Notes: generated by a model from the letters alone, not told the origin. 14,398 bases of DNA from Brachionus koreanus (GCA_016987375.1 PJRA01000498.1:786856-801253); one strand, 5' to 3'. Positions 1-10,056 are shown, counted from the first letter of the stretch. Translations and numbers: made by a program.

Positions 1-2
1 AA

Positions 3-149
3 AAAAACGGAGACTTATTAAAATTTGTCATTTTGGGCTCAGAGCTAAATAGGTGTTTTCCTGATGCAGAAGATTTAGAACTAGTCGGTCGGTGCGCAAA
101 AAGCCTACTTGCCATAATCTCAGTCTTTAACTCACGTTGCAAACTTTGA
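3..149 (+). CDS. Partial coding-like frame at left edge (3' end only)
   Basis: An open frame enters from the left edge and stops at TGA 147-149, giving 48 sense codons. The stretch is visibly richer in G+C than its surroundings and has a protein-like mix of residues (for example GSELNRCFPDAEDLELVGRC), so it may be the last exon of a gene lying mostly outside the window. A possible poly(A) signal follows at 299-304. I do not recognise the family. Its first codons, GGA GAC TTA TTA AAA, match the start of MOK exon 6 at 8217 base for base over 17 bases and in the same frame. Downstream the two share only Gly-Ser at the DFG position, and the Asp and Phe of DFG are replaced. It could be a true 3' exon, a decayed partial copy of the kinase exon, or chance. 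Confidence 0.35.
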   Translation, partial: KNGDLLKFVILGSELNRCFPDAEDLELVGRCAKSLLAIISVFNSRCKL

Positions 150-298
150 AATTAATTAAAAATCGTTTTATAAAGTATTTTGGTCACGTAAGGCATTTAT
201 ATTGTCATTTATCAAGTTAATCTTGCCTGATAGTACTAATTAAGACGGTCGTGGATGAGCTCATGCAACAATCACGGTCATAATCGATTCGCTTATGC

Positions 299-304
299 AA
301 TAAA
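299..304 (+). terminator. Possible poly(A) signal of the left-edge frame
   Basis: AATAAA followed by an A-run, 150 bases after the TGA at 147-149. The hexamer is common in DNA this AT-rich, so position is the only support. Confidence 0.3.
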
Positions 305-305
305 A

Positions 306-2030
306 AAAAAACTCAACAATCGATAGAATATGATTTCTATTTAAACAAACAAAAATTTCAACAACTATTTGCTCTAACTTATTCTTAAAACTTATTAATT
401 ATAAAAATAATAATATTAATTGTGATAATTATATTTGCGCATTACATAAAACAATGGATATAGCCATATGATTGTTTGTTGTTTGGCTTCTAGTTTTTGA
501 AGCGCTCAAACGAATCTGTTGCCAATCCATTATTTTTACCTATATACTAAATTTTAATTTATACTTGAATTAAAAATTAAAAAAAAAATTCCATTAAAAA
601 TTCATGTCATGTTGCATTATTGCTTTGGCAAATAGATGCCATACATACACACAAACACACACACACATACATACATACTCATACATACATCAATCAATCA
701 TTCGTTATTCATTTTGTTGAATAAATACGCCAGTAATTCAGTAAGTCAGCCAGTCAGTCAAGTCATCAATCAATCAATCAATCATACGATCAATCTAGCC
801 ATCAATCAAAAATGAAAGCCTATTTGAAATAAAATAGAAAAAAAAATATTCTAAATACTTTGGCTGACCTGGGCTCAGGGCCGCAGCCTTAGCTAATGTT
901 TATAATATGTCAAAATCACTCACTTTGCTCACTTTCTCTCTCTTTCTTTAAAATATTTATTTTGATGGCTTGTTAGTCCAACTGTAAATAAACTAAAGCC
1001 AATTTAGCTTTGAAAAAATAAATACTCCAAATGTTTATTATCTTATTTTAGATTTAAAGCATTTGATGATGCCGCTGCAGCTCGCTAAAAGCCTGCTCTA
1101 CCTAAACTCTGTTAATCAGATAAAACAAAGAGCATACGTCCAACGCTAACCAAGCCATTAAACTTACTTGCACGAACTATACCGCCTCAACTCTTTATAT
1201 AAAAGCCTACTTATCAAACACCAACAAAATCAAAAACTATTTAATTAGATTGATCGCATTGGATTTTAATTTATCATTTCAAAGTTGTTGTTCTCTTCTG
1301 TGTTGGCTTGAAATTCATTAATCCTGATTTTTTAATTCAAAAAATCGAAAATCTATTTCCCTTTGGGCTCTCTTGTATTTTTTGTTTTCATGCTTTTGTT
1401 AAACTAGAAAACACATTAAATGAGCAGCCTTTTTTTCTATTTTATTTTTTTGTTTGATAGAACAAAAATTTTAATCTTTCTTAAGCCTCTAAAGAGTTGA
1501 TCACAATTGGATTTATCATTTTGAGCGTTTGAAAACGCCGATTATTGCTCTTAGGAGCCAATATTTAGGTCCACCAAACTAATTACGAGTTAAATACAAC
1601 TCAAATCGCTCAAAATCACATATGGGATCTTACACGCAACAAGTCATCTTCAATTAGAACTTAAGCTAGAAACTTAAAATGCTCGCCTTCATTGCATTTA
1701 GACTCTACTATTTTGTGCATAGCCAAAATACATGTCATTTACAACAAAAAAAAAAGAATATTACACGGCACCTCTGCAAGTTTACTATTTATAATTTAAT
1801 TTTTTACTCAAAAATAAATTCTCACCATACTATCCTAATTATCTATGCAATTAGGAGTGAGCTATTTTGGCTCTAATGAATATTAAGATAATCGACTCCT
1901 ACTATGCAGCTAAGACAATGCTAATATCAAATCTCTTTTCGAATAGCCAATTTAAAACAAAATTTTGGTTTAATTTTAGATGCCTTGAGCTAAATTGGCA
2001 TCAAATAAATCAATTTGTATTCAACAAACA
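306..2030. other. Gene-poor stretch
   Basis: No convincing gene. G+C-richer patches occur near 860-900 and 1060-1240. The latter holds an ATG frame of 27 codons (1066-1149) just after a good acceptor-like TTATTTTAG at 1051, but nothing ties it to a family. The 12-mer AAAAGCCTACTT at 1201-1212 repeats the one at 99-110. A pyrimidine-rich tract lies near 935-950. Confidence 0.5.
640..790. repeat. Compound microsatellite
   Basis: An AC/ATAC tract (640-690) passes into CAATCAATCA (691-700). After a short gap come CAGT/CAGC-type units and then four tandem CAAT units (743-784). Several related tetranucleotide units in one block suggest slippage with unit turnover. Confidence 0.85.
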
Positions 2031-2100
2031 GTTGAAAATATAACAACCAATATTTGGCTATTTGTCAAAAAGGTTTTAATGCTAAGTGAGTTTGCAATTT
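2031..2100 (+). repeat. Dispersed direct repeat, copy 1
   Basis: About 70 bp recur 350 bp downstream at 2381-2451. The core TATTTGGCTATTTGTCAAAA (2051-2070) is identical in both. The rest differs by substitutions and small indels: GTTTTAATGCTAAGTGAG here against GTTTTATGTTAAGCGAGG there, then GCAATTT in both. Both copies can encode the short string MLSE..AI in different frames. This could be a coding remnant or a small repeat family. Confidence 0.6.
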
Positions 2101-2380
2101 ATTCAGAACCACAACTTCAAAGAGATCCAGAACTTTCTGATCCAAAGCTCGAACAGAAACAACCTAAAATTAAAAAAAAAACACTTGGATTCAATCTTAA
2201 ACACAACAAATTGATAACAAAATTTAATTTAATAATGTTAATTCAAAACAAATATTTATTTCCTACTCTTACTGTACATATAAATATATGAATAAATTGG
2301 AATCGTGAAGACTGAAAAGAGTTTCGGAACTGCTATTGAAAAAACTTTTCCTAATTTTTGTTAAAACAAACAAAGAAAAA

Positions 2381-2451
2381 ATTGAAAATTTATAAACCAC
2401 TATTTGGCTATTTGTCAAAAAGTTTTATGTTAAGCGAGGAGTTAGCAATTT
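2381..2451 (+). repeat. Dispersed direct repeat, copy 2
   Basis: Partner of 2031-2100 in the same orientation, about 80% alike by eye. The similarity fades on both sides, so it is a local duplication or two members of a repeat family rather than a longer tandem. Confidence 0.6.
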
Positions 2452-2693
2452 GTTTTGTTTATGTTTGGTTCATTGGCACATTACAACTACAGACTTATCA
2501 AGTATTTGTCCAAGCTCTTAGCAAACAATGTGTCAGAAGAATTTGTTTTAAATTTTGTTTACCTATAACAAAAAAACTCAATTATTTTCTTTTAACAACT
2601 AAAAATTTTAAAATGCTTTTTGATTTTTCTTTAAATAAGTAATAAAAAAAATAAATTTTTTTTTTATCTAAAATTTTAAAAGATAATTTAAAA

Positions 2694-2716
2694 AGAGAGA
2701 GAGAGAGAGAGAGAGA
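2694..2716. repeat. (AG)n microsatellite
   Basis: About eleven uninterrupted AG units flanked by AT-rich sequence. Confidence 0.9.
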
Positions 2717-3009
2717 AACAAAAATATCGCTAGCAGGGTCAAATTGAAACGTTGCCTAGCGATTAACATGCAAACTAGGAGCTGTCAATCGAGGCCTATC
2801 ATATCAAATTACCAATTGCAACAAGATAGCAAGTCTTAGCGGATAAATATATATCAAAATGTAAATTTGGCTTATAATAGACGCTAGAAAATAATATTTC
2901 ATTTTAATTAAATTGAGAAAGTTAATTAAAGAATTAATTCATGCATCAACAGCTAGAATAATCTTTGATTCTAACAAAGTCAATATGTATCTATAAATTA
3001 TCATTTTAT

Positions 3010-3110
3010 TAATGCTCGAAATATGTTAAAGAAAGTTAAATCAATGCGAATTGAGCTTATCCGAACAGAGCAATTTGTAGATAAGCCGTACTACCTTTAG
3101 TCGAGCATTA
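3010..3110. repeat. Nested inverted repeats (foldback of ~100 bp)
   Basis: Outer arms TAATGCTCGA (3010-3019) and TCGAGCATTA (3101-3110) are perfect 10-bp complements. Inside them GCTTATC (3055-3061) pairs with GATAAGC (3080-3086). No clear target duplication flanks the outer arms. It could be a tiny foldback element or an RNA hairpin. Confidence 0.55.
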
Positions 3111-4100
3111 GTTTAATTAAAAAAAAAAAACAAAATTATTTGATTTAATTAATTAGCTGCTATGGGCTGGCTATGCCGCTTTTACGTCTAAGTCATCCTG
3201 GAAATTAGTTTTTACTTGGTTTAGTTTAGTTTAATACAGACTTATTAACTCTGGATAAATTATATTAACCAGAAGCGTTAACAACGAGCTATAAATTCTT
3301 TAGAATTTGTTCCCTGTGGAATTTACACAAAACAAAATTTAATAATTTGACTAAACATTTTTTCCTTATTTCCTCAAAATATCCTAGATTTTTGTCATTT
3401 AAACTTGCATTTGTTCGATATTCTATTCAAATTGGCATTCTTGATCTATTATTAATTACTCTAAAATATTTGATTAATTCATATTTGAAATTTGGCAGAA
3501 CAAAATATCATCGAAATAAAATTGAATAAAAAAAAAAGGTCAAAAAACAGTACCAACTTCAACTTAAAATAAATTTTTTATTATTAAGACAAAATAAAAA
3601 ATATTAAAAATTAAAAGTGATTTCAATTTATTTGATATTAGTGATATTATACAAGCTAATTTAAATAGAATATATGATAAAGAAAATCATGTTCACAAGT
3701 TTGGCCAAAGTTAATCGAGTGTTTAGTCAATTTAAGAGATAATAAATTGATATCATTAGGGGGTGATTTTATTAATCAAAATTTAAAATTCAAGATTATA
3801 AATTAATTAAATTTTTATCTGATCATTGAGCATGTATGCAGCGATTAAGCTTAACTACTAATACTAGTAGTAGAAAAAAAAGAAAAAGAAAAGCATTAGA
3901 AGTGTTATTATCAAAATTTTTGCAATGACCAAAAGTCAAATCTTGTAGTTGTTTGATTAGAATCAAGTAGCGTACAATAGTAGCTCACATCTTGATATCG
4001 ATTAAAATCGATAATAGCCAGAACCATATCGATTTGAGATCGCACATTCTTGGATCTTGATAAATTTTTTTAAAAACATATAATTAGGAGATAAGTATTT
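3111..4100. other. Gene-poor stretch
   Basis: AT-rich with no supported gene. Small palindromes are present, notably ATCGATT-AA-AATCGAT at 3997-4012 and CTACTA/TAGTAG around 3855-3873. Confidence 0.5.
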
Positions 4101-4342
4101 ATGGAAAAAATGGTTGAAGGGCATGCGAATCGAAATAGCCGTAGTTTGTTTTTGCTTGGCCCAAAAAAGATAGCCGATCGATAATTGTAACTAGTCCAGA
4201 GATGTGTAATTAGATCGGTTACAATTTGAAAGCTCGATATCTCATGGCTATTAGTTCGACTCTGGATTTGGCGTACCTGTTCAAGCTTTTGGCCAAGTCT
4301 AAATCAAAAGAAACAAACTCTCGCACGGCTACTACTTTTTAA
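4101..4342. other. Coding-like island without an intact gene
   Basis: A stretch richer in G+C than its flanks with two short plus-strand frames: ATG 4101 to TAA 4182-4184 (27 aa), and an open frame from 4214 to TAA 4340-4342 (42 codons, ATG at 4244; includes SSTLDLAYLFKLLAKSKSK). The second starts just after an acceptor-like AATTAG. The minus strand across the same bases is also open and coding-like (includes REFVSFDLDLAKSLNRYAKS), so the strand cannot be settled by eye. I do not recognise either protein. It may be an exon, an old gene fragment or coincidence. Confidence 0.3.
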
Positions 4343-4357
4343 TTTTCTTAATGCTCA

Positions 4358-4396
4358 GTATGTGTAATTATAAGATATAGATCTTATAATTCATAC
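4358..4396. repeat. Perfect 11-bp hairpin with 4-nt loop
   Basis: AATTATAAGAT (4366-4376), loop ATAG, ATCTTATAATT (4381-4391). The stem extends as GTATG/CATAC (4358-4362 and 4392-4396) across a 3-nt bulge. Confidence 0.75.
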
Positions 4397-4415
4397 CTTT
4401 TTAATACTTGAGGAA

Positions 4416-4439
4416 AACTCATCAAAAAGATGATGAGTT
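4416..4439. repeat. 8-bp hairpin before a pyrimidine tract
   Basis: AACTCATC (4416-4423) pairs with GATGAGTT (4432-4439). It lies 19 bases after the previous hairpin and just before a T/C tract at 4448-4476. Confidence 0.6.
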
Positions 4440-4705
4440 AAGAGAAATTTTTTTTTTTCTTTCTTTTTTTTTTTTTATTATTAGCATTATATCTTGATTT
4501 ATAAGCATATAATATTTGCTTCTAAGCGAATCGAATTGATCGTGCCGGCGTTAAAATTAGCCAAATTTGAATTTTTCTCTTTGATTAGGCAAAGTGTTAA
4601 GTGTGTATAATCTTTTTGAAATTTTTATAATTATATAAGATCAAGATTAATCGACTTATTTTCTTTATGCATTAGAATCTTATCAAATTAGCTATTGAAT
4701 TCTAA

Positions 4706-4879
4706 TTAGACTTTGTTTATCCAACACAATCTTCGACCAAGAACGTTCTCTTTGGCTGATCATCGTTTGCAAAAGAGCCCACAGCTATTTTGGTTATTTA
4801 GATCGAGAGTGATGTTGATGATCTGTTTATCAATAACACCAAGGCTAGTGTTCCAGTCGAGGACAAAATCTTGACATAA
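4706..4879. other. Coding-like island with in-frame stops
   Basis: One plus-strand frame reads as plausible protein through TGA 4757-4759 and TAG 4799-4801 to TAA 4877-4879. Its last 25 codons (including SDVDDLFINNTKASVPVEDK) mostly start with a purine, as coding DNA often does. The internal TAG sits in an acceptor-like TTATTTAG, so 4802-4879 could be a terminal exon. The only upstream donor that would give a typical short intron is a weak GTTCTC at 4745. The complementary strand is also fairly open. This may be an unresolved split gene, a pseudogene or a mobile-element scrap. Confidence 0.3.
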
Positions 4880-7524
4880 TTCTTAAATCTGCTTAAATGA
4901 ATGCTTCTATCTCATTAGCACATTTTTCACTTCTTGGCTCCTATCAAATAAAGAATTTTTGAATTTAATTTTAAATTTGTTTATTTTTAAAATTTATTTA
5001 TTTAAAATTTTGAAATTGAAATTTTTTGTTGTGTTCAAAGCTCAGGTTTTTTATTCAAAATAGAATTTTTAATCAAAAAAAAATTTCAAAATTAGAAATT
5101 TAAATTAATTCTTTTTGAAAAAAAAAACAGAGAATGCATTTTAAAAAAAAAGTTGACAAGTATTTTTTTCCACTTTTTTGACCTAAATAAATCAAAATTT
5201 AAAATGATAAAATTCGATTTAAAGCATTTAGATCTTAAATTCAAATAAAATTAAAAATCAAGAACGATTTAAAATATTTTGAGATTATAACTAATTTTTG
5301 AGCAAAAATTTCAAGATGCTTTAGAATGAAAAATTCAATTTGAAAATTTAAAAGGAAGAGTAAATAGCCAAAATAATATAGTTGTTTATTTATCTTGATA
5401 TTTCTATCAAGATTTAACTCACCGACTATTTAAGTGCTGATAAAAATTCGAGTTGAATTTTGATCGAAAATTTCACTACTTAGACAAAAATGAGATTGAT
5501 TTTTCTAAAAAAAAATTAAAAAAAATCACTTAAAACTCTTTTATCAGTCGCAAAAATTCTCTAAAATATTAAACATAAAAATCCCTTAAGATTAATTTCG
5601 ACTTTTTTCACATATAATTATTTTCTAGATTTAAATTCTATTATATTATTAATTCAATTGATAAAAAAGTGATTAAAATCTGACTCAAATGAGAACATTC
5701 CATTAATTCAGGACTAATTTATAATCTACCTTTTATCTAAAATTCATATTAATATTTTTAATTTAATTGATTTTTGGAATAAAACACAATGCTTAAAGAA
5801 GAAACTAAAAAGTAAGTTTAAGTTGTATCTCTGAGATAATTAATAGCAATTTTGGAAAAAAATTTAGTAAAACTATTCATATAATGTTAAGTTTTTTGTT
5901 TGTCAAAAAAAAATAGACAAAATTTTAATGTAAAATGTCATTTATTTTTAAGTAAGTAAAAAAATGATTCAATTAGAGAAAAATTATATAACTTTTGAGA
6001 GGAAGCCATTAATGGGAATTGTAGTAGTAAAAAAGAATTTTTCTATTACTACATTGCTTTAAAAATAAACAGTAGAAAAAATAAAATTTTTTTTAATTTT
6101 TGTATAAAGTTGATAGTAATAACAATATTCAATTTTTGTTCTATCATTTTAAAAAAAAAATTTTTCTTTGTATATCTAAATCATTAAATAAAATTAAATT
6201 CTTATTATGTTGTTATAGCATTTAAATTTTTAGTGACTTTTTGGTTTTTTATTTCTAAAATTGCATTAAAAGTCTTAATATAATTATTTAGTGTATTGTT
6301 TAGGAAAAGAGCAGTCTTTCGTTTAAATTAACCTAAAAAAGTCACTTAAAATTTTTTCGAAGTAATTAAATTTTCATTTGCAGCTTTTCTTCATTCTCAA
6401 GAATAGTCTCATTATTTTATTTATTAGCATTAAAATTATTTAAAAAGCCTATCATTAGAAAATGATTTGAGTGCATTTTTTTTTTTCAAATTTAATCAAA
6501 ACAGTCCTGGGAAAAATATCCAAAAATTACTTTTTTAAACTTCATTAAAATTGTTTGTTTTACCTTAAAAAAAAATTAGCTGACAGGACTAGAACTTTTA
6601 ACTCTAAAAGCATTTCAGTATTGTTAATGGCTGAATTACTCATGTCTGAGAAATCAATTAATTATTAAAATAAATTTTAAAATTCAATTTTACATTTAAA
6701 AAAAAAAAAAATTCAACGCAAATTAAATTCTTGTCCAAAACATAAAATTTGATTAAATAAATGTTTTGAAAAATTTTATCATAAAAATTATTGATAACAA
6801 GCCAAAAGTTTGAATATACCGGATTTAATCAATCAAGCAAGCGGAAACTTATTGATGCCATAGCAGAGTCAAAAAATCGACCTGACTGAAACAAAACTCT
6901 GAAAATATAATGCTGAAAGATATGCATTTAAAGTAACCATCAAAAGTAATTAACCTAATTCCTGAGAGCTCTTTCCTAACTTATTCTAAATATTGAAAAC
7001 TGGAACCCGACTAAAGAGCATTAGCTGAAATTTGACTCAGAGTTGACACTTTAATCACTATCACGAGAAAGAATGTATCTAAAGCTTGAATAAACCAAAT
7101 TTAAGAACAAAGTAATAGCTGTTGATGAATTTTCTTCAATATTGCTAGACCTTTAATGAAGAAGCACTTTTACATTAGAATTACTTAACTAAATAGTTAA
7201 TTATTGTTGTTAATAAAAAGCTATACTTTCTCTTTTTCGCTCTGTATATTTTAACTGCATTTAATTTAACAAATACAAGCAGTTTATTTATACGGAATCA
7301 GTCGAACTTGGAAAAAAATGATTTTTTTAAATTAAACCTGAGTTTGTTTAGAAAAGCTCTTAAAACAACTTTTCGAACATAAAAAAAAAATAGAAAAAAA
7401 ATTTACCGTTTAATTTTTTTTGTTTAAGTTCTTTTAAATAGACAACAAAAATAAATTAAGAAATTTGGTATGAGAAATTAATTTTAAAGAATTTGTTTGT
7501 TTTGCTAATAGCTTGTTGAAAAAA
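4880..7524. other. AT-rich intergenic stretch before the kinase gene
   Basis: Dominated by A- and T-runs. No frame on either strand looks like a gene. A hairpin-like GTAGTA...TACTAC lies at 6021-6052. No TATA box or other core promoter of the following gene can be singled out in this composition. Confidence 0.55.
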
Positions 7525-9176
7525 ATGGACAGTAAGACAAAAAAAGAATTTCTGTCAGGAGTTAAATTTTTTAAATTTTTCTCTATTCTAACTAGAATAT
7601 CGTATGCTGAACAAAAAAGGCGAGGGCACATTTTCTGAAGTAATCAAGTGCCAGAACGTTAAAGATGGTACATTTTGGGCCTGTAAACGCATGAAACAAA
7701 GATATAAAAGGTAAATTTAAATTTTCAATTTGGTTCTTTTGAGCTTAACAAGCTTTTTTACGTAGTACTGATGAACTAAAAGAAATTCGTGAGATAAAAG
7801 CACTACGCTATCTGAGCAACAGTCCATACATTTTGCACTTGCATGAAGTGATCTAGTAGGCTCTAACTAAATATTCAAATAATTGAATTATCCAATTTTT
7901 TCATTTTCAAGTGAACGTAGAACAAGCACATTGAATTTGATATTTGAATTAATGGACATGAACCTATTAGAGTTAATAAAATGTAGAAAAAGAAATTTAT
8001 TTATTAATTTTGAGTAGTGTTTAATGCTTTTTTTAGTGCAACGAAATTATATGAACATAGAAAGAGTGGCCAAATTTTGCTACCAAATGCTAAGAGCCAT
8101 AGAACACATGCACAAATTTGGCTATTTTCATAGGGACATAAAACCGGAAAATATTTTAATAAAAGTATTTAAAAGAAAAATAATTATTTTTATCTAAATT
8201 ATTAACAATTAAATAGGGAGACTTATTAAAATTGGCCGACTTTGGCTCTTGTAGACGCATAAACACAAAACATCCGTATACCGAGTACATTTCAACAAGA
8301 TGGTACAGACCCCCTGAATGCTTGTTGACAGATGGATATTACAGCTATCCTATGGACATATGGGGCGCCGGCTGTGTCATGTTTGAGATGATTACCCTTC
8401 ATCCGCTGTTTCCAGGCTCAAACGAAATCGATCAAATCGACAAAATTCATGACGTATTCGGCACGCCTGATCCGCTTCTTTTGGAAAAGTTTAAAAAGCT
8501 AAGTCGAAACATTCGCTATACTTTTCGACCCAAAAGAGGCATTGGTCTTGACAAGTACATGAATAATTTTAGTCCAGACTCAGTCGATTTAATTAAAAAA
8601 TTGTGCACCTATGATCCTGATATGAGAATAACAGCAAATCGAGCTCTTAAGCATTCTTTTTTTGGTATTTTAATCAAGCATGATAAAGAAAATGACAGTC
8701 AAAAGACAGTGCCTGGGCCTAAGAAGTCCATAGACAGCAATGCATCTGAGCCCATTCAAACGTTGATGAGCAATAAAAATTTTGAAAAAAAAACAACTTA
8801 TAAAAAATATAATTCAATTACATCTTTGTCAAATTATGTAAAGAAAGACTCTGTTTTGAGTACCAATTCACTGACTAATATAGTCGAAAAAGAACCATCA
8901 ATAAAACAACATAAGAAACTTGGTTTTAAGTATGCAAATCAACAGCAAAATTATGCACCAAGAAAAAATTATTTACAGAATACAGTGCTTTTTTTGCCCA
9001 AAATAGGTAATAATATTAATCATTTTCTAAATGAGAATAGTTCGGCATCATCTGGTAATAGCAAAATCTCTAAAGCAAGCAACTATTCGACTGGTTTGCC
9101 TGATATTTATTTAAATAGTAATAATAATAAATTATCAAATTTTATTACTGAAGGTAAAGCTATACGTAAGTACTAA
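7525..9176 (+). CDS. MOK: MOK (MAPK/MAK/MRK-overlapping) Ser/Thr protein kinase, six exons
   Basis: Exons are 7525-7531, 7596-7710, 7766-7855, 7912-7982, 8037-8164 and 8217-9176, joining to 456 codons plus TAA. The introns (64, 55, 56, 54 and 52 nt) all have GT/AG ends. Exon 1 codes only Met-Asp and one base of the third codon; this start gives M-D-K-Y-R, matching the family N-terminus. Seen in order: GEGTFSEV glycine loop (11-18), ATP-binding Lys33 in ACK, Glu50, HRDIKPEN catalytic loop (126-133, Asp128), DFG (145-147), TEY activation motif (159-161), and kinase end near 286. A Ser/Asn/Lys-rich tail of ~170 residues follows. TEY, the ACK lysine context and the ELMDMN string (83-88) identify MOK among MAK/ICK-type kinases. 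The family acts in cilium and growth signalling (known of relatives). Oddities: Lys10 before the glycine loop where Ile is usual, and PPE instead of APE (169-171). A GTAAGT just before the stop could allow another 3' end. Confidence 0.93.
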
Positions 9177-9199
9177 ATGTAATAATAATTAAATGATTA

Positions 9200-9205
9200 A
9201 ATAAA
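9200..9205 (+). terminator. Poly(A) signal of the kinase gene
   Basis: AATAAA 24 bases after the stop, followed by T- and TG-rich sequence (9211-9245) of the kind found downstream of cleavage sites. The context AATAAATATTTTCTG is nearly repeated after the InaF gene. Confidence 0.7.
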
Positions 9206-9245
9206 TATTTTCTGTTTTTTTTTTTTGAATGTGTTTTTTTTTTTT

Positions 9246-10056
9246 AAATAAACTAATTAAAATATTTTTTCATGCATTATTTAATACAATTGATTGAAGT
9301 TTAAAGGGTTTCGTTTCTAAAATTCTTAGCTTTTTCATATTTGAAAATAGCAAAGCTTTTAAACTTTAAATAGTTTTCATTTGATTCTTATGTTTTAGGA
9401 AAGTAAACTTAAAATATATATCAAAGTTATTTTTTAGCTAAAATTTTCAAAAATTCTAATTAAAAAAATAAAAACAGATATTTAAAAATAGCTTTTAAAT
9501 AATATTATTTTTACAAATTTTTTTAAATTTTATTTTTTTCTATCGATATTAGTTTAATTTTCAACATTTGTACAATTTTGTTGATCAATGTGCTAATGGT
9601 AATCTACATCATTTATTTTTGATGAAAAATTAATTTAATTTGACCATTAATTTGATTGTAATAAATAACACTCCAAATCAAAAACTTTTGAAAAAACTTG
9701 TAACATTTTCAAATAACTGTTTTAATATATTCCTGGTTCATTTGTCTTATCTTTGTCTTGTCGTCATCCGATTCATGCTCAGTTTGGTTAATTATAATTT
9801 ATAAATTAATTGTTTATTTTACTAATAAAGTTATGGTTTTGTTAATTTAATCCCTTTAATTTATTTTATTAAAGAATTATCATCATTTTACATTTTTTAA
9901 AAAGGTTGGGTATTTTTAATTCAAGCATCTTTGTAATTCTAAAACTTCTAAGTCTTATTGTATGTTAAAATAAACAGAATTAAATACTCTTCAAAATGAT
10001 TTGTTGAACTCTTTGTTTATTTGATTATAAAAAATTTTATTCTTAAAATAAAAATT
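9246..10056. other. AT-rich intergenic stretch
   Basis: No supported gene between the kinase and the mariner relic. An acceptor-like TTCTTAG near 9325 could in principle pair with the GTAAGT at 9166, but nothing shows that it does. A short charged minus-strand frame (9709-9798) is noted under rejected items. Confidence 0.5.

Noticed and set aside
640..790. Short repeated units considered as a CRISPR-like array
   Set aside because: Units are 2 to 4 bases with no spacers, in a eukaryotic context; it is a microsatellite.
1679..1876. Plus-strand open frame of 65 codons
   Set aside because: Composition is AT-driven (Ile, Tyr, Lys, Asn rich), with no motif, splice or poly(A) context. Frames of this length are expected here by chance.
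1995..2291. Plus-strand open frame of 98 codons
   Set aside because: It starts at a non-ATG codon, is lysine/asparagine rich, spans one copy of a repeat and resembles no family.
2358..2642. Plus-strand open frame of 94 codons
   Set aside because: Non-ATG start, low-complexity ends, overlaps the second repeat copy, no recognised domain.
3347..3529. Plus-strand open frame of 60 codons
   Set aside because: Non-ATG start and generic hydrophobic/lysine content ending in an A-run; nothing supports a gene.
4796..4840. VDDLFI string taken as a copia-type reverse transcriptase active site
   Set aside because: The preceding aromatic residue is missing, the spacing to the upstream block is wrong and no other reverse transcriptase motif is nearby.
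7434..7631. Minus-strand open frame of 65 codons
   Set aside because: Antisense shadow over exons 1 and 2 and the first intron of the MOK gene.
8232..9176. Kinase read as a single-exon protein starting at 8232
   Set aside because: Position 8232 is TTG inside exon 6 (Leu143). The catalytic loop, ATP-binding lysine and glycine loop lie in five upstream exons.
9709..9798. Charged minus-strand frame of about 29 codons
   Set aside because: Short, no ATG, no splice or poly(A) context.
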